Assembly (NCBI GenBank): GCA_030063045.1
Contig: JAQSEB010000023.1
Coordinates: forward strand, 496,001-560,000
Length of the DNA: 64,000 nt
Source: Pratylenchus scribneri
Taxonomy: Eukaryota > Nematoda > Chromadorea > Rhabditida > Pratylenchidae
Reading direction: 5' to 3'
Both the position numbers and the translations under genes were made by a program. A model generated the notes under the pieces. The model searched no databases. It saw nothing but the letters and a program-made list of their open reading frames with translations, and had not been told where the DNA came from. This document shows, piece after piece, positions 61,401 to 64,000 of the stretch; position 1 is the first letter of the stretch, and each line of letters starts with the position of its first letter.

Positions 61401-64000
61401 AAAACCCATTTCGGTTTAATGGTTCAAAACCCATTTTGGTTTAATGGTTCAAAACCATTTCGGTTTAATGGTTCAAAACCCATTATGGTTTAATGGTTCA
61501 AAACCCATTTTGGTTTAATGGTTCAAAACCCATTTTGGTTTAATGGTTCAAAACCCATTTTGGTTTAATGGTTCAAAACTAAATTAGAATTGGATAAACC
61601 CAAACTAAAATGTAATCTTTCCGGCATTTTTTTTGGGAATTTAAATTTTACTCGTCGGGTACCCAAAAATCTCCCTAAAATTATTGGCCATTAAAAATGT
61701 ACCAATGGTCAGGGACAACATCATTCCCTCAATTGAGCCCGTCACTCGTTGCCTTTGCACTGAAAATGTGAATAATTGAATATTTTGGTAATATTATTCC
61801 CGCACAAACTTGTGCAATCCCCATTCTGAATCATCATCGAAAATTTGGACTGATCGGCGTTTGAGGCAAAATTGCGCGAACATCGCTCATCATCGGCCAT
61901 TCCCTGCACATAAACTCGCCCATTGAAGGGTTTTTTCGTTTTGAATGTCAGCGAAATCACTGCAAAATATTCGAATAAAAAAATGGTCAAAAAATAATTC
62001 AAACAATCGGTCGGGAACAATTAGGTACTGCCCATCGTGTACCTTACCATTATTTTGACTATATCTCAGCGGTGCCTTTACCAATTTCGGAAGGCGATAT
62101 TCCATTTTAAAGCCCAAAGTGTACTCTAAATGTTGGCCTATTTTAATTAAAAAAAAAACTTAATTTAAAATAATTTACATGCCTTCGAATATAACGAACT
62201 CAAATTTTCAGACAAACTGAAGAAAAGCCGCTTATTTCTTAAAATTATTTAAACTTTTCAAAAAATTAGTTAAGCCTCTTTTTGAAGGACGTTTAGGGCT
62301 TTCAAATGGCATATAGCCTTCCTAAATTGATTGCTTCCTTATTGAGCTATGGCCAAAAGAATGGCTCAGATATCCAATGGTGTTACCATATAGTCTAATT
62401 TCGTAAAAAACCAACTTGTTTCCTCGCATTCAACCGTTGGATCCCCCACCAATTCATTATCGGCTGCCGCACTTTCGGTCAATGTGAAATGGCCCGAAAG
62501 TACAGTTTTGGGAAGGTTTAGGAAAATAAGGAGGAAAATATCAAGAATTGAGGGAGAAGGAAACATATTTTTGGAGATTTTGAGAAGAATGGATTTATAA
62601 GGATAAAGGGTGGATAAGTAAAATGTGGAATTGAGGAAGGTGAAGCGTTAATAAAGTAAAGGGGATAAGCCATTTGGCATGCCATCTTCCCTCCCATTCC
62701 AAATTCCTTATTCTCGAATTCAATCCCGAGAGGAGATGGATGCGCATTCTTCCACCTCTTCCCTCATTTTATCTTTTAGGTCATCTTTTCATCCTTCCCA
62801 TATCCATGGATTTTTCATTGTCGTTTTTTGTTGCGCAATTATTGCATATTTCAATTTTGGGGAATAAAAGAGGGCACCAAAAAATGAGGGAAAATTAATG
62901 AGGGGGCGAAACATAAGGAGTTTCATTTCAATACTCGGCCATTTCTTTTGATCATAATTCAACAATGAGGCAACCAACTCAGGAAGGCGATATGCCATTT
63001 TAAAACCCTAAATGTCCTCAAAAAAATGGCTTAATTAATTTTTTTGAAAATATTAAAACAATTTGTAAAATAAGTGGCTTTACCTCAAAAAGTGGGGTTT
63101 ATTAGACTTAAAGGCGATAACTTTCAATAACCCTGCATTTTATAAATTTAAATAAGGGCATCTTTTTAGAGGACAATTTCGGCCTTTAAATGATCCATCG
63201 CCTCCTAAATTGGTTTTCGCCTCGCTGAATTATACTCAAAAGAATGATCTGGGTATTGAAACATCCTATCCCCTAGCCCATACCCATGGAAAGGAGGTGG
63301 GAGGGGTGGGGGTGAACTAAAATCGTAAAAATCCCTAAATCTTTTATAATTAAGATAGGCTATATTTTATAGGATATTTTTGGCTTTCCATTGGTATATT
63401 CCCTTCTAAAATAGGATATCGCTTCTCTGAGTTATAGGCAAGATAATTTAGTAGGGAAAAACATCCCATATCCATGGAGAAGAGAGGGTGGATTTTAATT
63501 GGAAAATCTCTATAAATCTTTTAAAATTGAGTTAGGCCACATCTTATAATGGAAACTTTGAGCTTTCCAATCGTCTATTCCTTTCTTAAGCCGGATATCG
63601 CCTTGGTGATGAGTTATAGTCAAAAGAATCTAATATTTGTAATGAAATATCACATATCCATGGAGAGAGGGTAGATTTAAATTGAATTTAAGATTACTAA
63701 ATCCTTTAATTTACCATCATTTTTTTCAGTATGAAGCGGAAGATGGCCGATTGCCGGATGGCAAAAATGTCCGTTTTGCCATTGATCAAGTGGAATTCCC
63801 CGACTTCTCTTGGCGTGGATTTGTCGTCTTTTCCACAATTCAAGAGGAAATTGTGTTGGATGTGAACATTCGAAAATCGGCCGTCTACAAATTGTTGGCA
63901 CATTATCGGAATCCCACTGAAGTGAACATTGAGCTGGAGGCAAAATTTGAGCCAATTCAAACGCAAAATGCTGGTCAGTTAAAAAGTGGATTAAAAGGGA
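46493..64000 (+). CDS. epi-1: laminin alpha chain (EPI-1 / alpha3-alpha5 type), N-terminal part
   Basis: Eighteen exons in the window (46493-46700, 47135-47238, 47406-47558, 47615-47666, 48116-48305, 48352-48529, 49216-49332, 50878-50968, 51013-51228, 52033-52134, 52544-52620, 52682-52931, 54197-54404, 54957-55151, 55196-55266, 55949-56200, 56911-57071, 63730-63973) encode ~956 residues; the gene runs off the right edge. Signal peptide ([13 protein letters not shown]), laminin N-terminal domain ([55 protein letters not shown]), then about eleven laminin-type EGF modules. Next is [17 protein letters not shown], the entry to the L4b domain of alpha3/5 chains. The chain forms basement-membrane trimers. 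The last visible intron (57072-63729) contains a whole gene on the other strand. The donor at 48306 (GTCCCC) is weak. Confidence 0.93.
46755..47060. mobile_element. foldback element C in laminin intron 1
   Basis: Left arm TTTAGCCATAACCAGAGAAG, GAAGGCGAAATGTCATTCG, CTCCTCTAAAAAATGGC; right arm GGTCACTTTTTAGAGGTCAC, TAATGGTATATCGCCTTTC, GCCTCATTAAGTTTTGAACC. Confidence 0.75.
47715..48062. mobile_element. foldback element B in laminin intron 4
   Basis: CCAACTTGACGCCGTTTAAA to TTAAACGGCTTCAATTTGGC; arms carry TTAAAGAGCAGAATTTTGGC and GCCAAAATTCTGCTCTATAA. Also TGAAGTTATGACCAAAAAAA near the centre. Confidence 0.82.
48605..49130. mobile_element. foldback element C, one full and one half copy
   Basis: A left arm alone at ~48610-48700 (GGCCATAACTCAATAAGGAA), then a full copy from ~48815 (GGCCATAGTTTAACAAGGAA) to ~49115 (GAGTGAGTTATGGTCAAATA). 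Laminin intron 6. Confidence 0.72.
49495..50000. mobile_element. foldback element C, complex copy
   Basis: Left arms at ~49508 (CATAATTCAACAATGTAATA) and ~49692 (CATAGCTCAAGAAACAATTT); right arm ATGGTATATCGCCTTCCCAA to TTGAGATATGGCAAAAAG at ~49980. Laminin intron 7, otherwise AT-rich with no exon up to 50878. Confidence 0.65.
51275..51975 (-). mobile_element. element A, largest 46-bp array
   Basis: Laminin intron 9. Outer segments AGAGTTTATCTTAAACCCAT, GATAGATCTCGTCAAGATGC and, at the other end, GGGTATATTTAGTTTGTAAA. Ten or so 46-bp units at ~51395-51860, mostly identical, with one TGACTAAAAACC variant. Confidence 0.85.
52175..52512. mobile_element. foldback element B in laminin intron 10
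   Basis: CAACTTGTCGCCTTTTAAAA to TTTTAAACGGCGACAATTTG, with arms TTAAGAGCAGACTTTTGGCT and AGCCAAAAGTCTGCTCTTTA. Confidence 0.82.
53010..53950. repeat. ~175-bp tandem array in laminin intron 12
   Basis: Five diverged units. TTATGACCAAAAA anchors occur at ~53190, 53365, 53540, 53724 and 53889. Between them GCAAACTAGGACGAAATACC, TTAAGTTTGGCAAATTTAGT and TCTGATTGGGCTTCATTG recur in order. Confidence 0.85.
54440..54910 (-). mobile_element. element A copy in laminin intron 13
   Basis: GTGGTTCAATGGTTTATCTC, ATAGATCTCATCAAGACGCA, about five 46-bp units (one shortened) at ~54575-54800, then TATATTTGGTTTGGGAATGT and AAACACTTCTTAAATCG. Confidence 0.83.
55568..55912. mobile_element. foldback element B in laminin intron 15
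   Basis: CCAACTTGTCGCCATTTAAA to TTTTAAACGGCGTCAAATTG; arms TCATCAAGGACTAAACTAAT and GGTTCAGTCCTTGATGAGTT. Confidence 0.83.
56225..56880. other. laminin intron 16, nothing recognised
   Basis: AT-rich; contains CTAATA(A)AAG(T)CCA-type words around 56400 and 56620 similar to 50830. No exon or element family identified. Confidence 0.4.
57115..57435. mobile_element. foldback element C at the start of the long laminin intron
   Basis: Left arm CATATCTCAGCGAGGCAGCA, GGAAGGCGATATACCAATG, TCCTCTAAAAAGTGGCAC; right arm GCCACATTTTAGAGGACAAT, GGCATATCGCCTTCCTAAAT, TTGTTGAGTTATGGCC. Confidence 0.8.
57977..62566 (-). CDS. ZP-domain (cuticlin-like) membrane protein nested in laminin intron
   Basis: Eight exons (62566-62416, 61959-61810, 61759-61703, 60976-60666, 59219-59148, 59094-58876, 58279-58175, 58132-57977) give 406 residues. 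Signal peptide ([15 protein letters not shown]), then a ZP domain beginning [15 protein letters not shown] and continuing [99 protein letters not shown]. Next a linker, and near the C-terminus a membrane helix ([20 protein letters not shown]) ending in KR and stop. Nematode cuticlins have this signal-ZP-TM plan and act in the cuticle. Donor choices at 62416, 61810 and 61703 were fixed by alignment to the ZP pattern. The gene lies wholly in the 6.66-kb laminin intron, antisense. Confidence 0.9.
59272..59345. repeat. fragment of foldback element C
   Basis: TATGGCCATAACCCATAACT, CAATAAGG and CCCAGAAAGGTAATAA match only the left arm of element C. In a ZP-gene intron. Confidence 0.45.
59345..59700. 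repeat. foldback element with element A-like interior
   Basis: GGTCGATTCCACAATGGTGC, AAATATAAAGTTTTTGG and GATCTCATCGAGACGCATCG on the left are mirrored by GATGCGTCTTGATGAGATCT, CCAAAAACTTTATATTTGCA and CCATTGTGGAATCG on the right. The middle has TATATAATTTTTATGATTTGG and TTAAACCATTTAAACC, resembling element A. Confidence 0.75.
60045..60610. repeat. direct repeats in ZP-gene intron 4
   Basis: TTATTTTGTAGTGGACATTG and AGGACTGTC(C/T)AGTTTAT occur at ~60052 and ~60521. TATATATATAGATATGATAA, TCCTGGCTAATAAATTATGG is tandemly repeated at ~60475 and ~60555. Between are CCTACCCCTACC-like runs (60215-60290). Confidence 0.65.
61025..61625 (+). mobile_element. element A copy with two different tandem arrays
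   Basis: Left end TTATAATGGTTTAAGGAAAG; four 46-bp units at ~61130-61310; then about eleven 25-bp units GGTTTAATGGTTCAAAACCC+ATTTT at ~61314-61585; then AATTAGAATTGGATAAACCC. In a ZP-gene intron. Confidence 0.88.
62045..62365. mobile_element. foldback element C in ZP-gene intron 1
   Basis: ATATCTCAGCGGTGCCTTTA, GGAAGGCGATATTCCATTTT on the left; TTTCAAATGGCATATAGCCT, TTGCTTCCTTATTGAGCTAT on the right. Confidence 0.78.
62567..63729. other. laminin intron between ZP-gene start and next laminin exon
   Basis: About 1.16 kb. C/T-rich near 62.67-62.85 kb (possible ZP promoter), then a foldback element C at ~62935-63245 and decayed C-like arms to ~63630 (TTGGTATATTCCCTTCTAAA, TCTGAGTTATAGGCAAGATA). 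No exon seen before TTTTTTCAG at 63729. Confidence 0.5.
62935..63245. mobile_element. foldback element C upstream of the ZP gene
   Basis: TTTTGATCATAATTCAACAA, GGAAGGCGATATGCCATTTT on the left; GGCCTTTAAATGATCCATCG, CGCCTCGCTGAATTATACTC on the right. Confidence 0.72.

Overview
The window is nuclear DNA of a nematode. The genes have many short, mostly AT-rich introns with T-rich 3' ends. Several start codons sit a few bases after a splice acceptor with no donor in sight, as expected for spliced-leader trans-splicing, and there is an operon-like run of six close genes on one strand. Best family matches are to C. elegans-type genes (asd-2/quaking, tat-1, epi-1 laminin alpha, a cuticlin-like ZP protein). 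A tylenchine or other clade IV nematode is my guess only; nothing in the sequence fixes the species. All gene models below were spliced by eye: I followed reading frame and intron phase through each junction and compared with my memory of the families.

Layout. 0.1-8.1 kb, minus strand: a small JAZF1-like zinc-finger protein, PC4/SUB1 coactivator, an F-box-like gene with an unclear 3' end, a Gln-rich zinc-finger-like protein and a complete DDX5/17-type DEAD-box helicase. 8.1-12.1 kb: a long non-coding region of alternating purine and pyrimidine tracts. 12.1-15.7 kb, plus: an asd-2/quaking STAR RNA-binding protein with a 1.7 kb minisatellite in one intron. 17-19 kb, minus: a Tyr-rich small protein with a hAT-like element in its first intron and a possible 20-nt intron. 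19.3-22.8 kb, minus: kanadaptin (FHA). 23.4-31.0 kb, plus: RPB4, RTRAF, an unknown repeat protein, AK6, CIAO2B and mL53, probably an operon. 31.2-42.1 kb, minus: a 28-exon P4-ATPase (TAT-1/ATP8A type). 43.0-44.5 kb, plus: a small membrane-anchored or secreted unknown. 46.5 kb to the right edge, plus: the N-terminal half of a laminin alpha chain (EPI-1/alpha3-alpha5 type). One of its introns (57.1-63.7 kb) holds a complete ZP-domain (cuticlin-like) gene on the opposite strand.

Most of the unusual content is in introns. It includes a dispersed terminal-inverted-repeat element carrying an expandable 46-bp tandem repeat, two foldback families, a tRNA-B-box repeat family, two hAT-like non-autonomous insertions with exact 8-bp target duplications (one nested inside a minisatellite-carrying element), several unrelated intronic minisatellites, and three local duplications of gene-end fragments. 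I found no viral, CRISPR or bacterial-type system.
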